A stretch of DNA of 64,000 nt, taken from Pleurocapsaceae cyanobacterium CSU_1_1 (lineage in GTDB: Bacteria > Cyanobacteriota > Cyanobacteriia > Cyanobacteriales > Xenococcaceae). The translations under genes and the position numbers were made by a program. Where the stretch lies: contig JAAUOU010000002.1 of NCBI GenBank assembly GCA_012034765.1, forward strand, positions 40,535 to 104,534, written 5' to 3'. Positions 9,480 to 18,431 of the stretch are shown here, piece after piece (position 1 is the stretch's first letter; each line of letters begins with the position of its first letter). The notes beneath the pieces were generated by a model that saw nothing but the letters and a program-made list of their open reading frames with translations, made no database searches and was not told where the DNA came from.

Positions 9480-10928
9480 TTAATGATTCTCTTTAAAAGA
9501 ATTATATTGTTCTTCATTAATTCTGCCCGCCTCATAGAGAGTATCGGTAATTTCGGAAATAGTTAGCACAGAATGAGCGCGATAGCCGTTGTCTTTTAGT
9601 CTATCTTTTACCCCTCCTTCATGGTCGATAAACACTACGATATCCTCAATGTTTAAACCCGCAGATTTTAGCTTTTCTGCCCCTTCCATAACGCTTTTGC
9701 CGCTAATCAAAATATCGTCGATTACTACTACCTTTTCGCCTGGGTGAAAGTTACCTTCAATTAGACGACGTGTACCGTGTGCTTTAACTTCCTTGCGGGG
9801 GAAAATCATCGGACGTTGGAGATTTAAAGCTAATCCTGTAGCCGTAGGTAATGCACCATAGGGAATACCAGCAATGCGATCAAACTCTAGCTGTCGGACA
9901 ATATCACCATAGGCATCCAACACCTGATTAAATAAGTGGGGATTAGAAATAATTTTCCGCAGATCGATATAGTAAGAAAAGGTTGCTCCTGATGCTTGAA
10001 CATACTCGCCAAACAGCAAACAGCCAATATCAAACAGTTCGAGAATTAGAGCTTGATAGGGGTGAGAAGCTAATAAGCAGACATCAGCAGTCCAAAGATC
10101 GCAACTAGCACCCTGGTTAGTTTTTGCGACACGATAGGTATTGAGCTTTTGATTGAGGTTAGCTACTTCTGTCGCCAAATTATTACTAGTCAAAAAGTCC
10201 TGGGGAATGGGAATCAATAATCCTTCTCCCATACTGTTTAGACCAGTATTAATTAACGATTCTAAATTATTTTTCTTACTCCACAGACTACGTAGTAAGA
10301 TTGTTCTTTCAGGAGCGATCGCTCTAATTTTACTCAACACCTCAATATTAGTCGTCCCTACTTCTAAATATAGCTGTTCGGGAGTTGCCCAGGATTGCGC
10401 TTCTTGAACAACCTGGAGATAAAATGGCTGCTCAAAACTAGGATATCTTTGTAAAGTCTCTGCCTGGGGATTAGAAGTATGGGCGAGAATAAATACAGCT
10501 TTATCGGCATAAACCAAAAAGGGTGCTGCATGATCTTGTCCTGCATAAGGAGTTAGAGTAACAGCATCAACCTGCCACTGTTCAAAGATCGCCTTGGCAA
10601 AAACAGTACTGGTATTGAGATCGCTGTGTTTAGCATCCAAAATTACAGGAATAGACTTAGGTATTGCTGCCAAAATTCGTGTTAATAACTCCAACCCCGC
10701 ACTGCCTAATGCCTGATAAAAACCCAAAGTCGGCTTGTAACCACAGACGCGATCGCTCGTTGATGTAATTACCCACAATAACCAAGTTTCAAGATCTTCA
10801 AGCAAACTGTCCCCACCTCGAAGATACTCAGATGGCATCATTTCGGGATTAGGATCGAGTCCTACGATTAAAAGACTGTTGTTGGTGGCGATCGCTGATG
10901 GAGTTTTGCCGTAAAATTCATGGTGCAT
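9480..10928 (-). CDS. pyrFE: Bifunctional OMP decarboxylase / orotate phosphoribosyltransferase
   Basis: 482 aa carrying the last two steps of UMP synthesis in the order PyrF then PyrE. The N-terminal half has LIVGLDPNPEM and the decarboxylase catalytic core DAKHSD. The C-terminal half (from about residue 290) has the PRPP-binding loop KVVVIDDILISGKSVMEGA and PYGALPTATGLAL. Fusion of PyrF to PyrE in this order is known in cyanobacteria. The chosen ATG overlaps the stop of the upstream cupin gene (TGATG), so the two are probably translationally coupled. The ORF extends nine codons further upstream, but those lie inside the cupin gene. Confidence 0.93.
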   Translation of the reverse strand: MHHEFYGKTPSAIATNNSLLIVGLDPNPEMMPSEYLRGGDSLLEDLETWLLWVITSTSDRVCGYKPTLGFYQALGSAGLELLTRILAAIPKSIPVILDAKHSDLNTSTVFAKAIFEQWQVDAVTLTPYAGQDHAAPFLVYADKAVFILAHTSNPQAETLQRYPSFEQPFYLQVVQEAQSWATPEQLYLEVGTTNIEVLSKIRAIAPERTILLRSLWSKKNNLESLINTGLNSMGEGLLIPIPQDFLTSNNLATEVANLNQKLNTYRVAKTNQGASCDLWTADVCLLASHPYQALILELFDIGCLLFGEYVQASGATFSYYIDLRKIISNPHLFNQVLDAYGDIVRQLEFDRIAGIPYGALPTATGLALNLQRPMIFPRKEVKAHGTRRLIEGNFHPGEKVVVIDDILISGKSVMEGAEKLKSAGLNIEDIVVFIDHEGGVKDRLKDNGYRAHSVLTISEITDTLYEAGRINEEQYNSFKENH

Positions 10929-11251
10929 CAAAAGAAGACAGTAAGCCAAATACAAGGAGGTTCAGTACTGGTATACTCAACTCGATGTTTTTGATGAGCA
11001 GGTATTAAGAGATAATCTCCTTTAATTAGCTTAATACGAGAATTATCCTCATAGCTCAATTCTCCTGACCCTTGAAGCACAATTAACCATTCATTCTGCT
11101 CTTGGTCGTACCATTCCCCTGCTGGGGTTACTTGCCCTGTGGAAATGATCCGTTTGATGGAAATCTGGTCATTATGCCACAAAGTCTCGAATAATTCCGC
11201 TGGGGGCAGTTGTTCGGGCAACTTAAATATATTTTCTCTTTGATCTTTCAT
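10928..11251 (-). CDS. Cupin domain protein
   Basis: 107 aa, one small cupin barrel. Motif 1 is degenerate (EWYDQEQNEWLIVLQGSGEL, with Glu but few His), motif 2 is GDYLLIPAHQKHRVEYT with two candidate metal ligands (His). Its stop overlaps the pyrFE start by TGATG, so it is the first gene of a two-gene operon. A role in pyrimidine metabolism is suggested only by this coupling; the substrate is unknown. Confidence 0.85.
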   Translation of the reverse strand: MKDQRENIFKLPEQLPPAELFETLWHNDQISIKRIISTGQVTPAGEWYDQEQNEWLIVLQGSGELSYEDNSRIKLIKGDYLLIPAHQKHRVEYTSTEPPCIWLTVFF

Positions 11252-11325
11252 CTCAACAAGCTTTACAGTTTAAGCTTTTAACTAAAAGCGATCGCGCCTT
11301 TGTAATGCGATGGGAAAGCAGTTTC

Positions 11326-11724
11326 TTATAAAAACACCGCAGAAGCAACATTAAATCTTATTGCTAAAGCGCGAATTTGTCTGATATTTAATTCTCGTTT
11401 TCCGTTAATTATTTCTGAGATAACTCCCTGGGATCCAATCTCTGGTAAATCAGATTGAGATAAAGAATATTCATCCATAAAATGAATTAGCATATCTACT
11501 CCACTACAATCTGGAATTGGATAATGTTGTTCTTCATAAGCTTCGATCACAATTCCCAATGTATCTAGAAAAGTATAAAGAGTATGGACGGTATTTGCTC
11601 CTACTTCATCAATTAAGCTATTTAATCTGGCAATTGCTTGATCGTATTCTAAATCATTATTAATCGTTAAATACGGAGCAATTTCTGCCCACTGTTGTTT
11701 TATTTTTGGTGTAATAGTACTCAA
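11326..11724 (-). CDS. HigA-type antitoxin / HTH transcriptional regulator
   Basis: 132 aa matching the COG5499 HigA family: an N-terminal helical part (EYDQAIARLNSLIDEVGANTVHTLYTFLDTLGIVIEAYE) and a C-terminal helix-turn-helix (YSLSQSDLPEIGSQGVISEIINGKRELNIRQIRALAIRFNV). Such proteins neutralise a HigB ribosome-dependent mRNA interferase and repress their own operon. The TTG start overlaps the stop of a HigB fragment directly upstream (TTGA), the normal toxin-antitoxin spacing, but the toxin itself is not intact here. Confidence 0.85.
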   Translation of the reverse strand: MSTITPKIKQQWAEIAPYLTINNDLEYDQAIARLNSLIDEVGANTVHTLYTFLDTLGIVIEAYEEQHYPIPDCSGVDMLIHFMDEYSLSQSDLPEIGSQGVISEIINGKRELNIRQIRALAIRFNVASAVFL

Positions 11725-11810
11725 GATTTCCAGTCTCCTTTATTGTATTCAGAATGGGTTAATACATGGCGGATGTAAATTTTTCTGCGGTTGAAGTGAA
11801 TAGATGCAAT
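11721..11810 (-). pseudogene. HigB toxin remnant (C-terminus only)
   Basis: Thirty codons reading IASIHFNRRKIYIRHVLTH followed by SEYNKGDWKS and a stop match the conserved C-terminus of HigB RelE-fold toxins (usually about 95 aa). Upstream of 11810 the frame is lost after a blurred RILI-like stretch, and no start or N-terminal two-thirds can be found before the HIP1 site near 11890. The toxin is therefore truncated and very likely dead. Confidence 0.7.
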
Positions 11811-11961
11811 ATATCAGTATCCTGAAACTACAATTAGAGTAAACTTGCCTGGAAAAGATGGTTCGCCTTACAACCAAACGCAGTTGCGATCGCTCGACGA
11901 TGTTTTAAACTTAATTCCTAACTATTGAAGTAGATTGTGATCAGTAACTGGACTGGTAACT

Positions 11962-12939
11962 TTATACTGTCATTTGTGGAACAAACCAGTTTACAGCTTT
12001 GGTTAAAGCGAGATCAATATCAGACTGGGGTAAACCTAATTCTGTGACTGCTTTACAAGCATCATAAAACATCTTTTGCTGCGCCATACGTACGCCGTCT
12101 AGGGCAACTGTGGGATTTTTGCCTAATTTCGCTAAAATATTCTCTTCTAACCAAGCAACACCGTAGGGAATCCCATAGGGAATAGTATATTTGGGCGCGG
12201 GTATGTTGGTAATTTGTTCTAGCTTGCCCAGTAATTGCTTGAAAGTTAGATTTTGATTGCCTAAAATATAGCGATCGCCTGTTTTACCCTTAGTTAAAGC
12301 TAGAATATGCCCCTGGACTACATCTTGAACATCAATTAAATTTAGTCCTGTATCGAGGTAAAAAGGCATTTTACGTTGGAGAAAACGCACAATAATCTCT
12401 CCTGTAGGAGTAGGCTTTAAGTCGAATGCACCGATAGGGGTGCTGGGATTGACAATGACAACATCTTGCCCTTGCTGTACTGCTTTTACCGCCTCTTGTT
12501 CAGCATAGTATTTAGACTTTTTATAATCTCCTACTAGTTTATCTACAGGGCTTTGATAAGTCTCATCCGCTACCCCGTCTTGTTTAACTCCAATAGCAGC
12601 CACGGAACTTGTATAAACCGTGCGTTCAATCCCTGCTTGACGGGCGCATTGCAGAATATTGCGCGTACCTAAAACATTGCTGCGGTAAAGTAAATCGCGA
12701 TCGCCTTGCCATAGAGAATATTGCGCGGCAACATGAAACAACACCTGACAACCAGACATTAAAGAAGATAGATCGCTGCTATTTAAATTTCCTGTAACGA
12801 TCTCGACATCTAGAGACTGGAGGTTATCTAGGGAACTCTGACTACGCACTAAAGCTTTAACCTCGTATCCTTGCTGTAACAATAGCCTAATTAAATTAGC
12901 CCCAACAAAACCCGTGCCACCAGTTACGAAAGCTTTCAT
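11962..12939 (-). CDS. hpnA: NAD-dependent epimerase/dehydratase, HpnA-like
   Basis: 325-aa extended short-chain dehydrogenase. The NAD(P)-binding loop TGGTGFVGANL is at residues 7-17, the catalytic pair YKKSK (Tyr, Lys) near 140, with the Ser/Thr triad partner in YTSSVAA. The overall pattern (LFHVAAQYSLWQGD, NPSTPIGAFDLKPTPTG) is that of the hopanoid-associated sugar epimerase HpnA family, thought to act in hopanoid side-chain or related lipid modification. No squalene-hopene cyclase is in the window, so the pathway link is inference. A tandem-repeat tract lies right upstream of the ATG. Confidence 0.85.
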   Translation of the reverse strand: MKAFVTGGTGFVGANLIRLLLQQGYEVKALVRSQSSLDNLQSLDVEIVTGNLNSSDLSSLMSGCQVLFHVAAQYSLWQGDRDLLYRSNVLGTRNILQCARQAGIERTVYTSSVAAIGVKQDGVADETYQSPVDKLVGDYKKSKYYAEQEAVKAVQQGQDVVIVNPSTPIGAFDLKPTPTGEIIVRFLQRKMPFYLDTGLNLIDVQDVVQGHILALTKGKTGDRYILGNQNLTFKQLLGKLEQITNIPAPKYTIPYGIPYGVAWLEENILAKLGKNPTVALDGVRMAQQKMFYDACKAVTELGLPQSDIDLALTKAVNWFVPQMTV

Positions 12940-12962
12940 TGTTAATTAACTATGTTTGAGGA

Positions 12963-13010
12963 TAGGGAATTAGGGAATTAGGGAATTAGGGAAATAGGGA
13001 ATTAGGAATT
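12963..13010. repeat. Octamer tandem repeat (TAGGGAAT type)
   Basis: About six imperfect units of TAGGGAAT, one variant being GGGAAATA, in the divergent spacer between hpnA and the coiled-coil gene. The same octamer family recurs at 50953, 51430 (other strand), 39440 and 58020. Confidence 0.85.
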
Positions 13011-13070
13011 TATTACGCAGCCACAATCTCATTGTTCACCACGAAGCCAACCTTGGAAGCTTTAAAATAT

Positions 13071-13108
13071 AAACATCCCCACCGACGACCAAATCATTGG
13101 GGATGTTT
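13071..13108. promoter_or_regulatory. Strong hairpin in 5' leader of the coiled-coil gene
   Basis: Perfect 10-bp inverted repeat AAACATCCCC/GGGGATGTTT with an 18-nt loop, ending 37 nt before the ATG at 13146. There is no T-run, so it looks like a leader structure or an operator and not a terminator. No known riboswitch is recognised. Confidence 0.5.
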
Positions 13109-13145
13109 ATTCAACTATTTATTCAGTCTAACTGGAGTATACCAA

Positions 13146-13433
13146 ATGACTAATCCTATTATCCAAACTGACATCGCTGATATTCTCAAGGAAATTAAAT
13201 TAGACCAGAAAGAAATACTCAAAGAAGTTGGAAGTCTAAGACAAGAAGTAAACGAGATTAAGGTAAATCTGGAGACAGTTAAAGGAAACCTTAAAGCCCT
13301 AGATACTAAAGTCGAGCAGTTAGATAAACGCCTTAGCAATAGTGAATTAACCAATCGTGGCATTTTAATCGGCTTAGTGGTTATTATTCTTGGTGGTGCT
13401 GCTAAACTTTTTGGTTTTATGGGTAATTCTTGA
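13146..13433 (+). CDS. Small coiled-coil membrane-anchored protein
   Basis: 95 aa. Residues ~5-70 are a heptad-rich coiled coil (DILKEIKLDQKEILKEVGSL, VNLETVKGNLKALDTKVEQL) and the C-terminus is one hydrophobic segment (GILIGLVVIILGGAAKLFGF) with only NS after it, so it is likely a tail-anchored protein facing the cytosol. The ATG of MTNPIIQTD is used because the 38 codons upstream cover the hairpin and read as non-coding. Similar small coiled-coil/TM proteins are common in cyanobacteria; no function is known to me. Confidence 0.75.
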   Translation: MTNPIIQTDIADILKEIKLDQKEILKEVGSLRQEVNEIKVNLETVKGNLKALDTKVEQLDKRLSNSELTNRGILIGLVVIILGGAAKLFGFMGNS

Positions 13434-13479
13434 TTCGTGACTCTCCAGACATCAACTCAAAGATTATAAAGGTTATGTC

Positions 13480-15393
13480 CTAATTTACCGTTGCTTTTTG
13501 TCTTTGAGATTTAATTTCCAAATAAACCAATAAGGCATTAACGTCCGCAGGGTTAACCCCACCAATACGGCTAGCTTGACCGATAGTTAAAGGTTTAACT
13601 TGATTCAGTTTTTCTCTGGCCTCCATCCGCAGAGTTTCCACCGTGAGGTAGTCCAAATCTTGAGGCAGTCGAAGCTTAGTATGTTTTGCCATTTGATCGA
13701 TCTGTAACTGCTGACGTTTAATATAGCCAGAATATTTAAGATCGATTTCTGCCCCTTCTGTCTCAGCAATATTTAATGCAGCATTATCTAAGCCGTATTT
13801 TTTGAGATCGGCATAATGAAACTTGGGACGACGCAGCAAATCTGCCAGGGTAATCGAGCCTTTAATCTTTTGTTGCGTTTCTTCGGCGATCGCTATTCCT
13901 ACCTCTTCCTGTTCTTTAATCCGAGTTTCCTTCAGTCTAGACTTTTCAGCGGCAATTTTAGCTTGCTTATCGAGATAAAGCTGCCATCGGCGATCGTCAA
14001 TTAAACCGATTTCTCGACCCAAAGGAGTCAAACGGCGATCGGCATTATCTGAACGTAGTAACAGGCGGTATTCTGAGCGACTAGTCAACATTCGATAGGG
14101 TTCTCGCAAGTCCTTCGTACAAAGATCGTCAATGAGCGTACCCAGGTAGCTTTGCTCTCTAGAGAAAATAACTTCAGGTTCGCCTTTAACAAACTTGACC
14201 GCATTAATCCCCGCTACTAAACCCTGTCCCGCAGCTTCCTCATAGCCAGTAGTGCCGTTGATTTGCCCCGCGCTATATAGCCCCTCAACTTTTTTAGTCA
14301 TCAAAGTAGGGTAACACTGGGTTGCAGGGATAAAGTCATACTCAACAGCATAAGCAGGACGTAGCATAACGCATTTTTCTAGACCAGGAAGGGTTCTCAG
14401 CATTGCTAGCTGTAATTTTTCAGGCAATCCCGTGGAAAACCCTTGAATATAAAGCTCAGGAATTTCTCTACCCTCTGGTTCAATAAAGATCTGATGACTT
14501 TCTTTATCGGCAAAACGGACAATTTTATCTTCAATACTCGGACAGTAACGAGGTCCTTTGGCATCTACCCAACCACCGTATACAGGAGAAAGATGGAGGT
14601 TATCGCGAATAATTTTATGAGTTTCGGCAGTAGTACGAGTTAGATAGCAGTTCATTTGCTCTCTTTCGACCCAGGCTTCGGGGTCAAAGCTAAACCAGCG
14701 CATCTCTTCATCGGGTGGCTGGGGGGTCATTTTGCTGTAGTCTACCGATCGCTTGTCCACCCTAGCAGGAGTCCCTGTTTTTAGTCTGCCTGTCTCAAAA
14801 CCTAGCCGATTGAGAGTCTCTGTTAACCCCGTAACGGCAAATTCGCCCGATCGCCCTGCATCCATCGATTTATTACCGACCCAAATCTTACCTCCTAAGA
14901 AAGTACCTGTGGTCAGAATTATTGCCTTAGCTGCAAAACAACTTCCAAAGTAGGTTTCAATGCCTAGCATTTCATCGTTTTTACCCAAAATTAGATCCGT
15001 TACCATTCCCTCGCGGATACTCAAATTCTCCTGATTTTCCACAATCTGCTTCATCACCGCAGCATATTCTCGCTTATCGGTTTGCACCCGTAATGCCCAC
15101 ACCGCAGGGCCACGAGAAGCATTTAGCACTCGTTTTTGCAAATAGGTGCGATCGCTTACCTTGCCAATCTCTCCTCCCAAGGCATCAATTTCATGGGTCA
15201 ATTGGGACTTAGCAGGACCACCCACCGCAGGGTTACAAGGTTGCCAAGCAATACGATCTAAGTTAAGAGTTAACATCAAGGTACGACAGCCTAATCTGGC
15301 TGCTGCCAATGCTGCCTCACAGCCAGAATGTCCACCACCGACCACGATAATATCGAAAGCGTCTTGAAAATCTACAGTCTGAGATACGGTCAT
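13480..15393 (-). CDS. mnmG: tRNA U34 5-carboxymethylaminomethyl modification enzyme MnmG
   Basis: 637-aa FAD-dependent enzyme that with MnmE modifies U34 in the wobble position of tRNAs reading NNA/NNG codons. N-terminal Rossmann motif [17 protein letters not shown], the family signatures [23 protein letters not shown] and [11 protein letters not shown], and the MnmE-binding C-terminal helical domain ([19 protein letters not shown]) are all present; length is normal. Runs tail-to-tail with the small coiled-coil gene and is probably a single unit. Confidence 0.97.
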   Translation of the reverse strand: MTVSQTVDFQDAFDIIVVGGGHSGCEAALAAARLGCRTLMLTLNLDRIAWQPCNPAVGGPAKSQLTHEIDALGGEIGKVSDRTYLQKRVLNASRGPAVWALRVQTDKREYAAVMKQIVENQENLSIREGMVTDLILGKNDEMLGIETYFGSCFAAKAIILTTGTFLGGKIWVGNKSMDAGRSGEFAVTGLTETLNRLGFETGRLKTGTPARVDKRSVDYSKMTPQPPDEEMRWFSFDPEAWVEREQMNCYLTRTTAETHKIIRDNLHLSPVYGGWVDAKGPRYCPSIEDKIVRFADKESHQIFIEPEGREIPELYIQGFSTGLPEKLQLAMLRTLPGLEKCVMLRPAYAVEYDFIPATQCYPTLMTKKVEGLYSAGQINGTTGYEEAAGQGLVAGINAVKFVKGEPEVIFSREQSYLGTLIDDLCTKDLREPYRMLTSRSEYRLLLRSDNADRRLTPLGREIGLIDDRRWQLYLDKQAKIAAEKSRLKETRIKEQEEVGIAIAEETQQKIKGSITLADLLRRPKFHYADLKKYGLDNAALNIAETEGAEIDLKYSGYIKRQQLQIDQMAKHTKLRLPQDLDYLTVETLRMEAREKLNQVKPLTIGQASRIGGVNPADVNALLVYLEIKSQRQKATVN

Positions 15394-15515
15394 ATTAATT
15401 AACGATTGAAACAGAGAAGCTGAGAGCTAAAAACTAGTCAGTAAATTTGAACGAGGCTACTTCACATTAGGCGTATTAATTGTAACGTAAGAATTCAGGT
15501 GGCAATTTAAGGTAG

Positions 15516-15877
15516 TTATTTTTCGTCAGCTAATGTTTCTTGTAATTCTGCTGAGGAGGCTTTGAAGCCAACTAATACCGCCTGATTATCTTTAGTCAAT
15601 AAAGGTCGTTTGAGCAACATCGCATCTTGGGCAAAAGCATCAATCCACTGCTGATCGCTAAAAGTGTTTCGTGCCTCGCCTAAAGCGCGATAAGATTTAC
15701 CTGAAGTATTCCGCATTGCTTTGCTGCCTAATGCTTTCACCCAACTGGCAATCATTTTTTGATGGGGAGGATGATCTTTGGTATTAATAAATTCATATTC
15801 AAGATTATTGTCCTGTAGCCAGCGATCGCTTTTTTACAAGTCCCACAATTGGGTATGCCATAAACCTTAATAGCCAT
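15516..15877 (-). pseudogene. ArsC/Spx-family thioredoxin-fold protein, frame broken
   Basis: The first frame reads MAIKVYGIPNCGTCKK, an ArsC/Spx N-terminus with a CxxC active site, then falls out of frame at a run of six A (minus strand) near 15831-15836. The other frame continues SDRWLQDNNLEYEFINTKDH and then MIASWVKALGSKAMRNTSGKSYRALGE..ALDE-like tail to the stop. One added A (run of seven) restores a 120-aa protein, the normal size. The family includes arsenate reductases and redox regulators; the RP motif of this group is visible (LLKRPLL). A homopolymer deletion as in other genes here is likely technical. Confidence 0.82.
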
Positions 15878-16016
15878 AATAAGTAATCAGAATTGATTGT
15901 TAAACAGAGTTGCTCTTAAAATACTCTATAAATTCGCTGTTTTGTCTGATTTTTGCCTAATTATCTCATGTTATCAGGTTGATGAGGTTTGTTTTTGGAA
16001 GTTATTTTAAAATGAA

Positions 16017-16997
16017 CTACTTTCTGGCAAATGATTTAATTAAAGGAGCATTAGATCTTGGCAGTTGATTTAAAGCTTCAATAGCTGTCGGCTGGGAACA
16101 AACATGAGCATCAATGAATAAACCAATTGCTTCGGCAATCAAATCTCGTAGTTGTGTTTCTGGTTGAGTGGGTGGAAAGTCTAGAAATAACTGACCCGTT
16201 GTAGAATCTAAAGGATCGCAAGCAGAGTAATGGTTTGCACCTTCGAGCAGGAGTAGATAACTATCATTTCTGCCACCCGCTATTGCTTCCTGAAAAGTAC
16301 GTAGAATTGGAGTTGTAGCTTGTTCCCAAGTTACTCCATAGCGATGACTACTATTGGCAATAACTCCATCACAAGTTCCGCCAATTAATAGTAATGGTAA
16401 AGAATCAGGCAGAGGTAAGATTGTTCCTGCTGGATAGCCTAGCTGATTTCCTGCTGCCGTATGGGCAGCATAGGCAAAAGCAGCAGCAACTTTGGGGAAA
16501 AACTGTGGATTAGCACTTTCAATTGCAACTCTACCGCCAGCAGAATGTCCGCCTAAAACGATTTGGTTTAAGTCGAGTAAGCCTGCCAAAACTCCTTCAG
16601 CCTGTAGACGTTTTAACGCCATTAACAGGGTTGGTAAAGCAGATGCTGTTGCCCCTTTCCCGTACATGTTTGGAGCTAACCTGGTAATGTCAACCCCTGG
16701 GGTGAGCGCCACCATCCCTGGAAAGTTTTCGGCAACCCAGGAAAACGTAACCACTACGAGTCCACGCTCTGCCAATTTAATCGCAAGCCATTGATACGAT
16801 TCCCCACCACAGTTAACACCGTTAAAACAAATGATAACCTTAAATGGAGACTGTTGAGAATCAGCAGGAAAAATACCTATTTGCTCTTGGTTACTTCCTG
16901 GTGTTTGACTTGGGTAAAAAACCTTCAGATGAATTGTGTCATATGGGGAAGATGCATTTTCAACTTTAGCAGCTTGGAAAAGTGAGCGCACATTCAT
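16017..16997 (-). CDS. Alpha/beta hydrolase (chlorophyllase/PAF-acetylhydrolase-like)
   Basis: 326 aa, alpha/beta-hydrolase fold. The nucleophile elbow GGHSAGG is near residue 165 and the oxyanion region is FNGVNCGGESYQWLA. Candidate acid and base are Asp in GGTCDGVIA and His in EGANHYSAC. Layout resembles the chlorophyllase/dienelactone hydrolase-like group, whose members cut esters; substrate unknown. No signal peptide is seen. It is flanked by ArsC and proB on the same strand with gaps above 100 nt. Confidence 0.8.
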   Translation of the reverse strand: MNVRSLFQAAKVENASSPYDTIHLKVFYPSQTPGSNQEQIGIFPADSQQSPFKVIICFNGVNCGGESYQWLAIKLAERGLVVVTFSWVAENFPGMVALTPGVDITRLAPNMYGKGATASALPTLLMALKRLQAEGVLAGLLDLNQIVLGGHSAGGRVAIESANPQFFPKVAAAFAYAAHTAAGNQLGYPAGTILPLPDSLPLLLIGGTCDGVIANSSHRYGVTWEQATTPILRTFQEAIAGGRNDSYLLLLEGANHYSACDPLDSTTGQLFLDFPPTQPETQLRDLIAEAIGLFIDAHVCSQPTAIEALNQLPRSNAPLIKSFARK

Positions 16998-17111
16998 AGT
17001 ATAAAAATTTTGTCAGAATTATATTGATTTGATGCCGATTTTTGGCGCGATCGCTTGTATATTAAAACTCAACTATAATTTAAGGGATTCGAACTACTTT
17101 TTGCTTGACTC

Positions 17112-18230
17112 TCAAATATTTTCTTTCATCACCAAATTATTGCGATGCACTACGGTATCTACGCTGTCGTAACCTAAAATTTCGGCAATCTTGGTTGAGT
17201 GATACCCTTTAATTTGTTCAATTTCACTATTGTTATAGTTAACCAAACCTCGACCTAACTCAACACCCTCTTGGTTACATAGCTGCACGGCATCGGTAGC
17301 CGAAAATTCTCCTTCAACCGCCACAATTCCCGCAGGAAGCAATGATTTTCCTTGACTAGTAATGGCTTTTACTGCACCACTGTCTAAATACAGCTTACCC
17401 ATCGGAATCAAGCCATAGCTAATCCAGCGTTTGCGCGCATTATCAGTCTGGGGTTGGGGTTCAAATTGAGTTCCTAAATCTTTGCCTTGCAAAATATCTA
17501 AAATATTTTGTGGTCGTTTTCCTTGAGTGATAACAGTTCTAACTCCTGTACTAGTGGCAATTCTGGCTGCTGCCAGCTTGGTTGCCATCCCCCCTGTACC
17601 CCACTGTGAGCCGCTAGCTCCTGCCTCAACCTGAAGTTGATTAAACTCATTGCTACTCACCAGTTTGATTGGTTGAGCATGGGCAACAGTTTTAGGATCG
17701 GCAGAATACATACGATCTACATCAGTTAAGAGAAATAACCAATCTGCTTGAACTAAGCTCGCAACTAAAGCTGAAAGGGTATCGTTATCACCAAATTTCA
17801 ATTCATCTACCGCCACGGTATCGTTTTCGTTGACGATGGGAATTACTCCTAGGTCTAGTAGTTCTCCAAAAGTGTTGGCAACATTGACGTAGGTGTTGCG
17901 TTCGACTAATTCTCGCCTGGTTAACAAGATTTGAGCGATCGCCTGTTGTAAATTACTGAATAGATCATCGTAGATGCGCATCAAACGTCCTTGTCCTACT
18001 GCTGCTACAGCCTGTTTTAAAGCCATTTTGCGCGGTCTTTCCAGCAAGTTTAGTCTAGCGCAGCCTATACCCACAGCACCAGAGGAAACTAAGACTACCC
18101 TGTGTCCCTGAGAGCGTAAATGACTTAGCGTTTCTACCAAAGAAGCGATAGTAGCGATCGCAATTTGCCCTGTCGGCTGCGTCAGGCTAGAAGTGCCAAT
18201 TTTTACTACTATAGTTTGGAAGTTACTCAT
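17112..18230 (-). CDS. proB: Glutamate 5-kinase
   Basis: 372 aa: amino-acid kinase domain ([10 protein letters not shown] at the N-terminus, [56 protein letters not shown]) followed by a C-terminal PUA domain ([23 protein letters not shown]). It phosphorylates glutamate in the first step of proline synthesis and is normally feedback-inhibited by proline. proA is not adjacent. Confidence 0.96.
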   Translation of the reverse strand: MSNFQTIVVKIGTSSLTQPTGQIAIATIASLVETLSHLRSQGHRVVLVSSGAVGIGCARLNLLERPRKMALKQAVAAVGQGRLMRIYDDLFSNLQQAIAQILLTRRELVERNTYVNVANTFGELLDLGVIPIVNENDTVAVDELKFGDNDTLSALVASLVQADWLFLLTDVDRMYSADPKTVAHAQPIKLVSSNEFNQLQVEAGASGSQWGTGGMATKLAAARIATSTGVRTVITQGKRPQNILDILQGKDLGTQFEPQPQTDNARKRWISYGLIPMGKLYLDSGAVKAITSQGKSLLPAGIVAVEGEFSATDAVQLCNQEGVELGRGLVNYNNSEIEQIKGYHSTKIAEILGYDSVDTVVHRNNLVMKENI

Positions 18231-18431
18231 TAACTAAATGTTACTTACTCCATACAGAATCAGGGTTTGCTATGCTCGATCTACATTAACTCAATTCTTA
18301 ACCTACATCTGAAGCGTTATTGGTGCTTTATGCTACCAGTATGAATCAGAAAATTAAATAATCTAAAACTAGATTAAAGTCTTTTGGACTAATTTTTTGA
18401 GAAATTTATTGATTGTGAGAGTAGCGATCCT

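Noticed and set aside
17085..17112. tRNA-like GGGATTCGAAC near 17089
   Set aside because: Resembles a T-arm loop but the flanks do not pair and no cloverleaf can be drawn.
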